This document shows positions 18,380 through 25,909 of a stretch of 33,086 nt of DNA, piece by piece (the first letter of the stretch is position 1; each line of letters starts with the position of its first letter). The notes beneath the pieces were generated by a model. That model was not told the origin of the DNA. It made no database searches and saw only the letters and a list, made by a program, of their open reading frames with translations. Source of the DNA: CALCMJ01 sp964475415 (GTDB lineage: Bacteria; Bacteroidota; Bacteroidia; Chitinophagales; Saprospiraceae); NCBI GenBank assembly GCA_964475415.1, contig CAYYWZ010000049.1, positions 1-33,086 of the forward strand. The letters are read 5' to 3'. Made by a program: the position numbers and the translations under genes.

Positions 18380-18416
18380 AATGCCAATAATTATCCTAAT
18401 TATTGGCATTTTTTTT
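18380..18416 (+). terminator. strong, possibly bidirectional terminator
   Basis: A perfect 14-bp stem (AATGCCAATAATTA at 18380-18393, 3-nt loop, matching arm 18397-18410) is followed by a T run to 18416, 21 nt after the metalloprotease stop. The convergent MATE gene ends at 18415, so the same stem lies just past its stop codon and may serve it too. Confidence 0.9.
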
Positions 18417-19710
18417 AATTGAGATTGAAACCCTTTTTATAGTAAAGTATGGACTGAAGTATACCTCTAAATAATAAGAAGACAGCAAGAGAAATCCAAA
18501 GACCAAAATTTCCTACTCCAAGATACTCACAAATAAAATAGGCTAATAAAAAAAATATGAATGCTACCAACATGGTATTCCTCATCGCTGTAGAAGCTGT
18601 TAGGCCTATATAAATCCCATCCCATATATAGGATAGAAAAGCGATAATAGGAATTATGATAGCCCAATACAAAATTCCTGAAGTAAACTGAATTAGGTCT
18701 GTATCATTAGTATATAAATCTATAATATAATTTCCAAAGACTGCATAAATTAGACTGTAAAGCATTGCTAATATCGCTCCCCAAATCAATAAATAATTAA
18801 TTACTTTTTTCAGTTTGACATTATTATTAGCGCCTTTATATTTTCCGACCAGTGACTCGGCAGCATAAGCAAAACCATCTATACCGTAGGACATCCAATT
18901 GACAAATTGTAATAAAATAAGATTAGCGGCAAGAATCATCTCTCCCATTTCCGAAGATTTACTATGGAAAAAACCAAAGGTAAATGTCAGCATAATGGTA
19001 CGTAGAAATATATCTCTATTTACAGTAAGAAAAGACCTATAGGAATCAAACTTAGCTAGAGACACTTTCCTAACATGTTGTAATACAAATGGATACTTCC
19101 AAAACAATGATACTACAGCGATGACCAGACCGATATACTGAGCAATTACTGTTCCCCAAGCTACACCTATAACTTCCATGCCCAGAATGGCAACACAGTA
19201 ATAACTTATCCCTATATTCGCAATGTTTATTACAAGGGTTACCATAAGCGGGAACCAAGCATTCTGCATTCCGAAAAACCAACCCATTAGGACAAATAAA
19301 CTCATCGTTGCCGGAGCGGCATATAGCCTTATATAAAAATAAGATTTCGTAAAGGCTAGCTGATCAGCCTGCACATTCATCGACCAGAAAGTAGCTTTCT
19401 GTATCAAAGTAGAAAACAGTAACAGGCATACTGAAATTAGGGCGGCAAGAATAATCGCTCTGAGCAATACATCCGTCATGGACAACTCATTTTTACCACC
19501 ATAAGCCTGAGCCGTCATCCCTGTAGTACCCATTCTTAAAAATCCAAAATTCCAATATATAATATTAAAAATCATAGAACCTATACCTACAGCACCTAGA
19601 TGTACTGTAGATAAATTACCCATCAGTAATGTATCTACGGATGATAATAAGGGAATAGAAATATTACTTAGGATATTGGGTATAGCTAATTTTAATATCT
19701 CTTTATTCAT
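18415..19710 (-). CDS. MATE family efflux transporter (DinF-like)
   Basis: 431 residues with about twelve hydrophobic membrane segments. The N-terminus 'LAIPNILSNISIPLLSSVDTLLMG' contains the 'PNILSNISIPLLSSVDT' stretch of MATE/DinF proteins, followed by 'LGAVGIGSMIFNIIYW' and 'GTTGMTAQAYGG'. MATE proteins export cationic drugs or metabolites, driven by H+ or Na+. In DinF-like members the substrate is not predictable from sequence. It stands alone: convergent with the metalloprotease gene and divergent from ddl, with no regulator beside it. Length is normal and no disruption is visible. Confidence 0.93.
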   Translation of the reverse strand: MNKEILKLAIPNILSNISIPLLSSVDTLLMGNLSTVHLGAVGIGSMIFNIIYWNFGFLRMGTTGMTAQAYGGKNELSMTDVLLRAIILAALISVCLLLFSTLIQKATFWSMNVQADQLAFTKSYFYIRLYAAPATMSLFVLMGWFFGMQNAWFPLMVTLVINIANIGISYYCVAILGMEVIGVAWGTVIAQYIGLVIAVVSLFWKYPFVLQHVRKVSLAKFDSYRSFLTVNRDIFLRTIMLTFTFGFFHSKSSEMGEMILAANLILLQFVNWMSYGIDGFAYAAESLVGKYKGANNNVKLKKVINYLLIWGAILAMLYSLIYAVFGNYIIDLYTNDTDLIQFTSGILYWAIIIPIIAFLSYIWDGIYIGLTASTAMRNTMLVAFIFFLLAYFICEYLGVGNFGLWISLAVFLLFRGILQSILYYKKGFNLN

Positions 19711-19787
19711 AAATCAAGGTACATAAGGAAAAAATTCAGCAACAAATATCAATGAAATATTAAAAGATACATTAATATTTTTCGTTA

Positions 19788-19818
19788 TTTGTTATTGCTT
19801 AACAAACAAATAGATTAG
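19788..19818 (+). promoter_or_regulatory. candidate promoter of the ddl operon
   Basis: TTTG (19788-19791) is followed after 19 nt by TAGATTAG (19811-19818), which differs from the Bacteroidota -7 consensus TAnnTTTG at one position. The start codon at 19842 lies 23 nt downstream, giving a short leader. Confidence 0.4.
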
Positions 19819-19841
19819 AAGTATCTGATATTTTAATTTCT

Positions 19842-20936
19842 ATGACTGAAAAGATTAATGTTGCTATAGTATTTGGTGGGAGATCCACTGAGCATGAAAT
19901 ATCTTTGCTATCTGCAAAAAATGTTATCAATTCGCTAGACAGAGAGAAGTATAATCCTGTCCTTATCGGTATAGATAAGAAGGGAAAGTGGTTCTATAAC
20001 GAAGCATCGGTAAGTCTTCTCGGATCTGACAGTGCATCTACGGTACAATTAGAAAATCAGAATGTACCGGTTATACTATCACAAAATTCAGATTCTAAAG
20101 CCCTTATATCTGCTAGTACGAGCAAGACTCTAGCTACTATAGATGTTCTCTACCCTGTTCTGCATGGTACATCGGGCGAAGATGGCTCTATCCAGGGATT
20201 AGCTAAACTTGCTAATATCCCTTGTGTAGGTTGCGGCATTCTAGGATCAGCCGTGGGCATGGATAAGGATATCATGAAGCGCATACTGAGAGATTCTAAA
20301 ATTCCAGTTGCCGATTTTGTAACGGTAAGAAATACCAATTACCAAGATTTCCCGTACGAGGAGGTGAGCGAAAAGTTAGGCAAGGATCTATTCCTAAAAC
20401 CTGCTAATCTAGGTTCCTCTGTCGGTGTATCCTTTGTGCATAATAAAGAAGAGTATGATGCGGGTATACAGAACGCCTTGTTATATGACCATAAGCTTAT
20501 AGTAGAAGAAACGATACTAGGACGCGAACTAGAGTGTGCTGTTCTAGGGAATGAATACCCTATGGCTTCTATCCCAGGAGAAGTTGTCCCTAAGGGTGGA
20601 TTCTACTCTTATGAGAATAAATATCTAGATGAAAAAGGAGCAGAACTTATCATTCCGGCGAGCCTAAGTGAAGAAAAGATTAAAGAGATTCAGGAACTTT
20701 CTATTCGCACTTTCCAATTAATAGAATGTGAAGGGATGACTAGAGTCGATATGTTTATGCAAGAAGATGGTAGGCTGGTTATAAATGAAGTCAATACGAT
20801 TCCAGGATTTACAAGTATATCTATGTATCCTAAATTGTGGGCTCATTCTGGTGTAAATAACACTGACCTTGTAACCAAGCTGATAGAATATGCGATACTT
20901 AGTCACGAAAAAAGGAATAAACTCAAAATAGAATAA
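19842..20936 (+). CDS. ddl: D-alanine--D-alanine ligase
   Basis: 364 residues. It makes the D-Ala-D-Ala dipeptide for peptidoglycan precursors in the cytosol. The N-terminal 'VAIVFGGRSTEHEISLLSA' is the Ddl signature. The ATP-grasp part shows 'GMDKDIMKR', 'FLKPANLGSSVGVS', 'ELECAVLGNE' and the metal-binding 'RVDMFMQEDGRLVINEVNT' followed by 'PGFTSISMYPKLW'. The omega-loop region 'YSYENKYLDE' keeps the Tyr-containing pattern of ordinary D-Ala-D-Ala ligases, rather than the His seen in VanA-type D-Ala-D-Lac ligases. First gene of an apparent operon with a PASTA protein (51 nt downstream) and a rhodanese. In many Bacteroidota ddl is followed by a PASTA gene. Confidence 0.97.
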   Translation: MTEKINVAIVFGGRSTEHEISLLSAKNVINSLDREKYNPVLIGIDKKGKWFYNEASVSLLGSDSASTVQLENQNVPVILSQNSDSKALISASTSKTLATIDVLYPVLHGTSGEDGSIQGLAKLANIPCVGCGILGSAVGMDKDIMKRILRDSKIPVADFVTVRNTNYQDFPYEEVSEKLGKDLFLKPANLGSSVGVSFVHNKEEYDAGIQNALLYDHKLIVEETILGRELECAVLGNEYPMASIPGEVVPKGGFYSYENKYLDEKGAELIIPASLSEEKIKEIQELSIRTFQLIECEGMTRVDMFMQEDGRLVINEVNTIPGFTSISMYPKLWAHSGVNNTDLVTKLIEYAILSHEKRNKLKIE

Positions 20937-20987
20937 GTATCTTATAAGTTATTGTAAGGTACAATTGCTCAATAAAATATAAATTCA

Positions 20988-21776
20988 TTGACTATTAAAG
21001 ATTTTATAAAACATATCATTCTCATCATCCTGTTCATAGGGATTGTTCTCGCGCTAGTGCTCTTCTGGCTCAGAATATATACCAACCATGGACAGCAACT
21101 CTCTATGGGCGAGTATGTAGGTATGAATATAGATGACGCTAAGGAGGAAGCTGATGACAAGTCCTTTATACTTATCATTTCAGATTCTGTACATGTAGTA
21201 GGAAAGGCTGGTGGTGAGATCATAAGTCAGAATCCTAAACCTAATAGTAAGGTAAAAGAAAATAGAAAGGTCTATGTCACTACAACTAAGTACAATGCGG
21301 ATAAGATTCTAGTAAAAAATCTCCCTACCCTCTACGGTACCGATTATTACTCTAAGTGCAAAGACCTAGGATACCAAAATATAAACTGCGAAATAAGGTC
21401 CTATCAGTATGATGCTGGAGAAAAAGATCATATCCTAGAGGCTTACTACAAAGGACAAATGATCATAAGTAGAAATGCTAGAAAGGGAGATGTAGAAATC
21501 GAAAAAGGTGGTACCATTTCTTTTGTATTAAGTAAAAAAGATGGTGGAGAATTCGAAATACCAGAATATAGATGTAGCACACTAGATGCTGCACTTTTTG
21601 CAATAGAACAGCTTAAGTTCAATGTAGGAGAAATAACTGAAAATGGTCCGATAACAGATCGTGACAAAGCATATATAGTAGACCAAGACCCCAAGCCACT
21701 AGGCTCAGGAAAAATAGCTGTGGGTGATTTTATAAGACTCACCATACAACAATCTAAACCTAAAAACTGTCAATAA
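20988..21776 (+). CDS. membrane-anchored triple PASTA-domain protein
   Basis: 262 residues from a TTG start. A TAA at 20973-20975 blocks extension upstream, and no ATG occurs before the transmembrane segment (about 8-28), so TTG is the only start that keeps the anchor. One membrane helix is followed by three PASTA repeats (about 38-100, 105-177 and 187-256), recognisable by 'Y/V.GMNIDDAKEE', 'SQNPKPNSKVKENRKVYV' and 'VDQDPKPLGSGKIAVGDFIRLTI'. PASTA domains bind peptidoglycan stems or muropeptides or act as spacers in penicillin-binding proteins and Ser/Thr kinases. Here there is neither kinase nor transpeptidase domain. Position between ddl and a rhodanese suggests a role at the cell wall. 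Binding to peptidoglycan is inference. Confidence 0.9.
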   Translation: MTIKDFIKHIILIILFIGIVLALVLFWLRIYTNHGQQLSMGEYVGMNIDDAKEEADDKSFILIISDSVHVVGKAGGEIISQNPKPNSKVKENRKVYVTTTKYNADKILVKNLPTLYGTDYYSKCKDLGYQNINCEIRSYQYDAGEKDHILEAYYKGQMIISRNARKGDVEIEKGGTISFVLSKKDGGEFEIPEYRCSTLDAALFAIEQLKFNVGEITENGPITDRDKAYIVDQDPKPLGSGKIAVGDFIRLTIQQSKPKNCQ

Positions 21777-21780
21777 ACTT

Positions 21781-22086
21781 ATGGAAGATATAACTGTAGA
21801 AGGACTCAAAGCTAAGATGGATAATAAGGAAAACTTCTTCCTCCTAGATGTAAGAGAACCTCATGAATACGAAGCATATAATATAGGAGCAAAACTTATC
21901 CCATTAGGCAACTTACCTTCTTCGCTTGCTGAATTAGAAAATTATAAAGACACAGAAATAATTGTACATTGTAGATCTGGTGCTAGAAGTGCATCTGCCA
22001 AGCAGTTCCTCATGCAAGCTGGTTTTCAGAATGTCAAAAATCTACTTGGCGGGATGCTAGACTGGAAGGAGAAGATTGACAAATAA
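21781..22086 (+). CDS. rhodanese-like domain protein
   Basis: 101 residues, a single-domain cytosolic rhodanese of GlpE/PspE type. Asp23 in 'LLDVREPHEYE' and the active-site loop 'HCRSGARSA' with catalytic Cys64 are intact, followed by 'GFQNVKNLLGGMLDW'. Such proteins move sulfur from thiosulfate or persulfide donors to an acceptor; the physiological partner is not evident. It starts 4 nt after the PASTA stop codon, so it is almost certainly translated from the same message as ddl and the PASTA gene, although a functional tie to cell wall synthesis is not known. Confidence 0.95.
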   Translation: MEDITVEGLKAKMDNKENFFLLDVREPHEYEAYNIGAKLIPLGNLPSSLAELENYKDTEIIVHCRSGARSASAKQFLMQAGFQNVKNLLGGMLDWKEKIDK

Positions 22087-22113
22087 TGAAAATCTTATCG
22101 GTCTAACATTCCT

Positions 22114-22132
22114 AATACTAAAAAGTATTTTT
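22114..22132 (+). terminator. possible weak terminator of the ddl operon
   Basis: A 6-bp AT-rich stem AATACT/AGTATT with an AAAA loop is followed by T's, 28 nt after the rhodanese stop, and overlaps the stop codon of the convergent dCTP deaminase gene. The stem is short, so this is uncertain. Confidence 0.3.
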
Positions 22133-22654
22133 CCACATCATAGACTCTACAGGCTTAGTAGTTTTTTCTATATATTTAGCGTTTGCCTTTTTGTTGTAGT
22201 ATCTTTCTACGGTACCATCTATTTTGAAATAAATAAGTTGACCTATCGGCATTCCAGCGTATATTCTAACGGGATGAACACAAGATATCTCCAGTGTCCA
22301 AGTATTGCAAAAACCTACATCTCCCTTACCTGCAGTAGCATGAATATCTATACCTAGTCGACCTACACTAGACTTCCCCTCTAAGAAAGGAACAGAATTG
22401 TGTGTTTCTGTATATTCAGTTGTTACTCCCAGATATAATACACCTGGCTGTATCACGAAGCCTTCCTCTCCTATTTCTATTTCTTTTATTTTGTTATGCT
22501 TCTTTGCATCTAATACCTCATCCACATATACAGCCAATGTAGACCCAAGATGCACATCATATGAATTAGTACCTAATGAAGCTCGATCATAAGGATCTAT
22601 AACAATCTCTTTGTTTTCTATAGATTTCAGTATTTGCTCGTCTGTAAGTATCAT
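22118..22654 (-). CDS. dcd: dCTP deaminase
   Basis: 178 residues, slightly shorter than the E. coli enzyme (193). It converts dCTP to dUTP, the precursor for dTMP. The N-terminus 'MILTDEQILKSIE' with 'DPYDRASLGTNSYDVHLG' and the core 'EGKSSVGRLGIDIHATAG' (Arg99), 'GDVGFCNTWTLEIS' with the catalytic Glu122, and 'PIGQLIYFK' are the family signature. Nothing in the sequence separates a plain deaminase from the bifunctional deaminase/dUTPase form, because the folds are shared. A single gene, convergent with the ddl operon. Confidence 0.95.
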   Translation of the reverse strand: MILTDEQILKSIENKEIVIDPYDRASLGTNSYDVHLGSTLAVYVDEVLDAKKHNKIKEIEIGEEGFVIQPGVLYLGVTTEYTETHNSVPFLEGKSSVGRLGIDIHATAGKGDVGFCNTWTLEISCVHPVRIYAGMPIGQLIYFKIDGTVERYYNKKANAKYIEKTTKPVESMMWKNTF

Positions 22655-22780
22655 ATAATTTCTATGTAAATTTTTGACAGTGTGTAAACATAATAGAATT
22701 CTATCTTATTCAGCGCTATTCTTATTGAATTATTGGTTACTTATTGCATATATTCGATTTTACAAATAGAGATCAGAAAC

Positions 22781-23422
22781 ATGCCGCTTATAGTAGAGAA
22801 AGAAATAAATTCCGAAACTAAGGTAGCCATTTGGCAAAATACTGAAGAGAATGATTTCTTTATAAGTTCCCTAGATCTGAATGAAGAAGAAATTATACAA
22901 TTAGAAAAATATAAAAGCTTCCGGAAAAGGGAAATCTTAAGCTCTCGTCACCTGCTGAGAAATATGACAGAAAAGGAATATCCATTTAGAAAAGATAAGT
23001 ATGGCAAACCCTATCTAGAAGGATCTCAGAAATATATATCCTTATCCCATTCTGGAGATCTTACTGCAGCGATAATTAGTAATATATGTGTAGGTATAGA
23101 TATCCAAAAAAGAGTTGAGAAAATTACGCGTATTCGGCATAAGTATGTTTCTAAACTAGAACAAAACATGATAGAGGCTTCTCAGGCAATAGAATATCTA
23201 CATGTGTTATGGGGAGCGAAAGAATCCTTGTACAAGGCCTACGGAAAAAAAGAACTTGACTTCATTAAGCACTTACAGATTTCTCCTTTCCGTTATGTAA
23301 AAGAAGGTACTAGTATCCTAAAAGGTAATGTTTTAAAAAATGAATATAATGAATCATATAATATCTATTCTGAGCTTATCAAAGAATACTTTCTGGTTTA
23401 TGCTTGCCATATTACTACTTAG
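22781..23422 (+). CDS. 4'-phosphopantetheinyl transferase superfamily protein
   Basis: 213 residues from the ATG at 22781. An earlier in-frame TTG at 22733 would add 16 residues that do not look like the family and is less likely. The enzyme transfers phosphopantetheine from CoA to a Ser of acyl, peptidyl or aryl carrier proteins. Seen: 'KDKYGKPYL' (71-79), 'ISLSHSG' (86-92), 'GIDIQ' (105-109) with metal-binding Asp107, and 'WGAKESLYKAYG' (144-155) with Glu148 and Lys152. The position after 'GID' that is often Glu is Gln109. It is Sfp/EntD-like in length rather than AcpS-like. Its 3' end overlaps the start of the following lipoprotein gene by 23 nt, so the two are co-translated. No carrier-protein or NRPS/PKS gene is in the window. 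Confidence 0.9.
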   Translation: MPLIVEKEINSETKVAIWQNTEENDFFISSLDLNEEEIIQLEKYKSFRKREILSSRHLLRNMTEKEYPFRKDKYGKPYLEGSQKYISLSHSGDLTAAIISNICVGIDIQKRVEKITRIRHKYVSKLEQNMIEASQAIEYLHVLWGAKESLYKAYGKKELDFIKHLQISPFRYVKEGTSILKGNVLKNEYNESYNIYSELIKEYFLVYACHITT

Positions 23423-23816
23423 TGCATGTAAAAAAAAGGATACCGCTAGCACAAGAAATAGTACCTCTGAAATAGAGGTAGAAATTCCAGAAACTTTTAT
23501 CGATTTTTACAAACGATTCCATGAAGATTCTATTTTTCAGATGGAACATATTGTTTTTCCACTTCCTTCTAAATCTGATGGATCAGTTTATGAACAAGAT
23601 GAATGGATAATGAATAAAGCTATAAACTTAGATGGTCAAGGATTCAAAAGAGATATTAGTAATTTTCAGAATATTATAACTGAAGTAATTGCGCATGAAC
23701 AGGGCTTATATACTTTAGAAAGGAGATTCTCTCCTTTAGGAGGCGGAGATTGGTCGCTCATCTATTATAAGATAAACAATCTTATGGAAGATGACTGGAA
23801 AAAAATAGAAGAATAA
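23400..23816 (+). CDS. small lipoprotein, DUF4348-like
   Basis: 138 residues from the ATG at 23400. The in-frame ATG at 23340 would add 20 residues deep inside the preceding gene and spoil the signal sequence. From 23400 the protein begins with a short hydrophobic stretch and a lipobox 'LLSAC' (Cys10), so it should be lipidated in the cell envelope. The mature part 'FIDFYKRFHEDSIFQMEHIVFPLP' resembles DUF4348 lipoproteins of Bacteroidota, whose function is unknown. It is translationally coupled to the phosphopantetheinyl transferase by a 23-nt overlap. The family match is from memory of the motif and should be confirmed. Confidence 0.75.
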   Translation: MLAILLLSACKKKDTASTRNSTSEIEVEIPETFIDFYKRFHEDSIFQMEHIVFPLPSKSDGSVYEQDEWIMNKAINLDGQGFKRDISNFQNIITEVIAHEQGLYTLERRFSPLGGGDWSLIYYKINNLMEDDWKKIEE

Positions 23817-23867
23817 AATTAAACCTATTCCCTCTACATCAGTCAAAGATCATATAAATTAATAATT

Positions 23868-24833
23868 ATGAAAAAGACAGTTATATTTTTAATGCTAAGT
23901 ATTTTTTGCTTTTCCTTCCAATCGGAGGCACAAACCGCTGAAGACAGAGACAATAGAAAAGCTAAAAGAATAGAAATGAAAGCCGAAACGAAGCAATATC
24001 TCCAAGATAATGTCTTCCCTGTAATTACAGAAAAGCATAACACATTACTAGAGAAAATGAGCTCCGAAGATAGACAGAAAGTAGAAGCTCTAAGAGCACA
24101 GATGGCAGAACACAAAAAACATGGTTTCGATAAAAAAAGAAAGATGCGAACGCATCACAAATCAGATCTAGCTAAACGCGAAAAACCTAGTAAAGAAGAA
24201 ATAGAAAAGAGAAGAAGCGAAAGGAAACTTCATAAAGAAGAGGTGAAAAAGATCAGAGAAGAAGCTATGCTTATTGTAGGGAAATATCAAGAAACGATAG
24301 ATCTACACCTTAGTGAATTAAAAGAAAACAAGGCTCAGTGGAAAGATGATATGCGTAAGATAAAAGAATCTTACAGAAGCGAAAAGGAGAGACCATCTTC
24401 TGAAGATAAAAATATGGAAGATGTAAAAGTCAAAAAGAAGGGAGAGCGATCAGGAAGAAAACACAAGCGCAAAAGAAAAGGGAAAAAACTAGATGCAACT
24501 TCTTACCTATTATGGGACGGTGGTGTGAAATCTCTAAAGAGTAATGGAATGTTAGAAATGAGAAACATTGCCGTAGATAAGGAAACTTTTGTATATCCTA
24601 ACCCTGGATCAGATCAACTGAATATAGTATTTAATCTAAGTAGTCCCGAAAAAAATATAGCCATTAATATTATTAGTACTTCTGGAAAACTAATAAAAAA
24701 GTACTCTTTTACTAATCTTGCTGTAGGGGAAAACAATATAAAATTAGATATTTCTAATATACCTAAAGGTTCTTACATCTATACCATCCAAGGAGAAAGT
24801 ATCAATGAATCTTCTCAGATGATTATCAAGTAA
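23868..24833 (+). CDS. highly basic coiled-coil secreted protein with T9SS type A sorting domain
   Basis: 321 residues with a clear signal peptide (cleavage near Ala21-Gln22). Residues about 25-200 are almost entirely charged and helical. 'TKQYLQDNVFPVITEKHNTL' (43-62) and 'LSSEDRQKVEALRAQM'-like sequence resemble Spy/CpxP-type helical periplasmic proteins. A Lys/Arg-dense segment (about 187-206, with runs such as 'KHKRKRKGKK') precedes a short linker. The final ~80 residues form a T9SS type A sorting domain ('VYPNPGSDQLNIVF', 'ISTSGKLIKKY', 'GSYIYTIQG'). The protein should be exported to the surface or medium. The strong positive charge suggests binding to DNA, polysaccharide or acidic surface polymers, but that is inference. 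It ends at a strong terminator. Confidence 0.85.
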   Translation: MKKTVIFLMLSIFCFSFQSEAQTAEDRDNRKAKRIEMKAETKQYLQDNVFPVITEKHNTLLEKMSSEDRQKVEALRAQMAEHKKHGFDKKRKMRTHHKSDLAKREKPSKEEIEKRRSERKLHKEEVKKIREEAMLIVGKYQETIDLHLSELKENKAQWKDDMRKIKESYRSEKERPSSEDKNMEDVKVKKKGERSGRKHKRKRKGKKLDATSYLLWDGGVKSLKSNGMLEMRNIAVDKETFVYPNPGSDQLNIVFNLSSPEKNIAINIISTSGKLIKKYSFTNLAVGENNIKLDISNIPKGSYIYTIQGESINESSQMIIK

Positions 24834-24853
24834 ATTGTAAACATATATATACT

Positions 24854-24889
24854 AAAAAGGTCTTTCTGTTCACACAGAAAGACCTTTTT
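24854..24889 (+). terminator. strong bidirectional-type terminator
   Basis: A perfect 16-bp stem (AAAAAGGTCTTTCTGT at 24854-24869, TCAC loop, complementary arm 24874-24889) lies 21 nt after the stop of the basic T9SS protein gene, with A and T runs at its two ends. Confidence 0.9.
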
Positions 24890-24913
24890 GCATATTAGTA
24901 ATCCTTAGCTTTC

Positions 24914-24921
24914 TATATTTA
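24914..24921 (+). promoter_or_regulatory. weak candidate -7 element of the lipoprotein gene at 24939
   Basis: TATATTTA differs from TAnnTTTG at one position and lies 18 nt before the start codon. A TTTG at 24887-24890 is 23 nt upstream, slightly farther than usual. The same TATATTTA precedes the metalloprotease gene at 14744. Confidence 0.25.
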
Positions 24922-24938
24922 TACTACAAACTAATATT

Positions 24939-25877
24939 ATGACAAATCAAATAGTTATCCTTCTACTGTGTTTTTGTGTTGCCTGCAACTCTTCAGAACC
25001 CAAAATCTACAAGGCTGTCAATGCTAGTACACAAGAATCAACAAAGATGAATAAACAAAAATTAGATCCACAATGGTATCAAGGTAAAGCAGAAGTAAAT
25101 ACTTATATGCTAGAGCAAAACAGATACAATGCTATCCATTCAGGAGAGGCAATTTTGATATTTGTATCGGAAGACTTCCTTACTGATAAGCAGGTAAAAA
25201 ACGACAATTATACCAATCCTAATTCTATTCCTATTTTAAAAAATAATCAGATCCGTAGATTTACAACTGGACTTTACGATTATTCTATCTTCAGTTCTAT
25301 TTTCAGCCCGCTGGATGAATTAAATCCACTCAAGATGAATATATCTTCTCAAGACTGGTGTGGACAAACTTATATGCAACTTAATAGTAAAGACTCCAAA
25401 TACCAAGTTCAGTTAAATTCCTATTTCGAAAACGAAGGAGACCAAAGTTTTACTATAAGCAAAGACATCAATGAAGACGCTATCTTCAATATGATAAGAA
25501 TAAATCCAGCTAATCTTCCTATAGGCGAAATAGATATTATTCCTTCCCTTAGTTTCCTGTTGCTGAGACATAAAGAGCCAAAGTCCTATAATGCAAAAAC
25601 AAGGATCTATGAAGGGAGAGAAACTAGAGGAATGAAAACTAGTGAGTATGAAATACTAATTCCTGAGTTAGAAAAAACAATGCGTATAACTTTTCAAAAA
25701 GAAAGTCCGCATAGAATTGTTTTTTGGGAAGAAAGTTATCCCTCTGCCTTCGATGGTAAAATGAGAACTACTAAGAGCTTACTTAAGAATACAGAATGGA
25801 TAGACTACTGGTCGAAAAACAACAAGTCAGATAAAGCCCTTAGAAAAGATCTGCAAGTCGAAGGTTTTCTAAAATAA
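24939..25877 (+). CDS. uncharacterised lipoprotein (family often labelled 'septum formation inhibitor Maf')
   Basis: 312 residues. A hydrophobic start 'IVILLLCFCVAC' ends in a Cys16 lipobox (unusual Cys at -3), so it is probably an envelope lipoprotein. The mature protein has the conserved-looking segments 'WYQGKAEVNTYMLEQNRYN', 'GEAILIFVSEDF', 'KQVKNDNY' and 'TGLYDYSIFSSIF'. I recognise these as an uncharacterised Bacteroidota family that databases sometimes name 'septum formation inhibitor Maf'. It has none of the nucleotide pyrophosphatase features of true Maf, so that name is probably wrong. No function can be given. It stands between two terminators as a single gene. Confidence 0.8.
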   Translation: MTNQIVILLLCFCVACNSSEPKIYKAVNASTQESTKMNKQKLDPQWYQGKAEVNTYMLEQNRYNAIHSGEAILIFVSEDFLTDKQVKNDNYTNPNSIPILKNNQIRRFTTGLYDYSIFSSIFSPLDELNPLKMNISSQDWCGQTYMQLNSKDSKYQVQLNSYFENEGDQSFTISKDINEDAIFNMIRINPANLPIGEIDIIPSLSFLLLRHKEPKSYNAKTRIYEGRETRGMKTSEYEILIPELEKTMRITFQKESPHRIVFWEESYPSAFDGKMRTTKSLLKNTEWIDYWSKNNKSDKALRKDLQVEGFLK

Positions 25878-25881
25878 AAAA

Positions 25882-25909
25882 AGGACTTCCTATTTTAGGC
25901 AGTCCTATT
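25882..25909 (+). terminator. probable terminator of the lipoprotein gene
   Basis: AGGACTTCC (25882-25890) pairs with GGCAGTCCT (25898-25906) with one mismatch and a 7-nt AT loop, followed by ATTTAT, a few bases after the stop codon. Confidence 0.65.

Noticed and set aside
22733..22780. Upstream TTG start for the phosphopantetheinyl transferase
   Set aside because: The added 16 residues do not resemble the family N-terminus, and a good ATG follows at 22781.
23340..23399. Upstream ATG for the small lipoprotein
   Set aside because: It would put 20 extra residues before a clean lipoprotein signal and deepen the overlap with the transferase gene to 83 nt.
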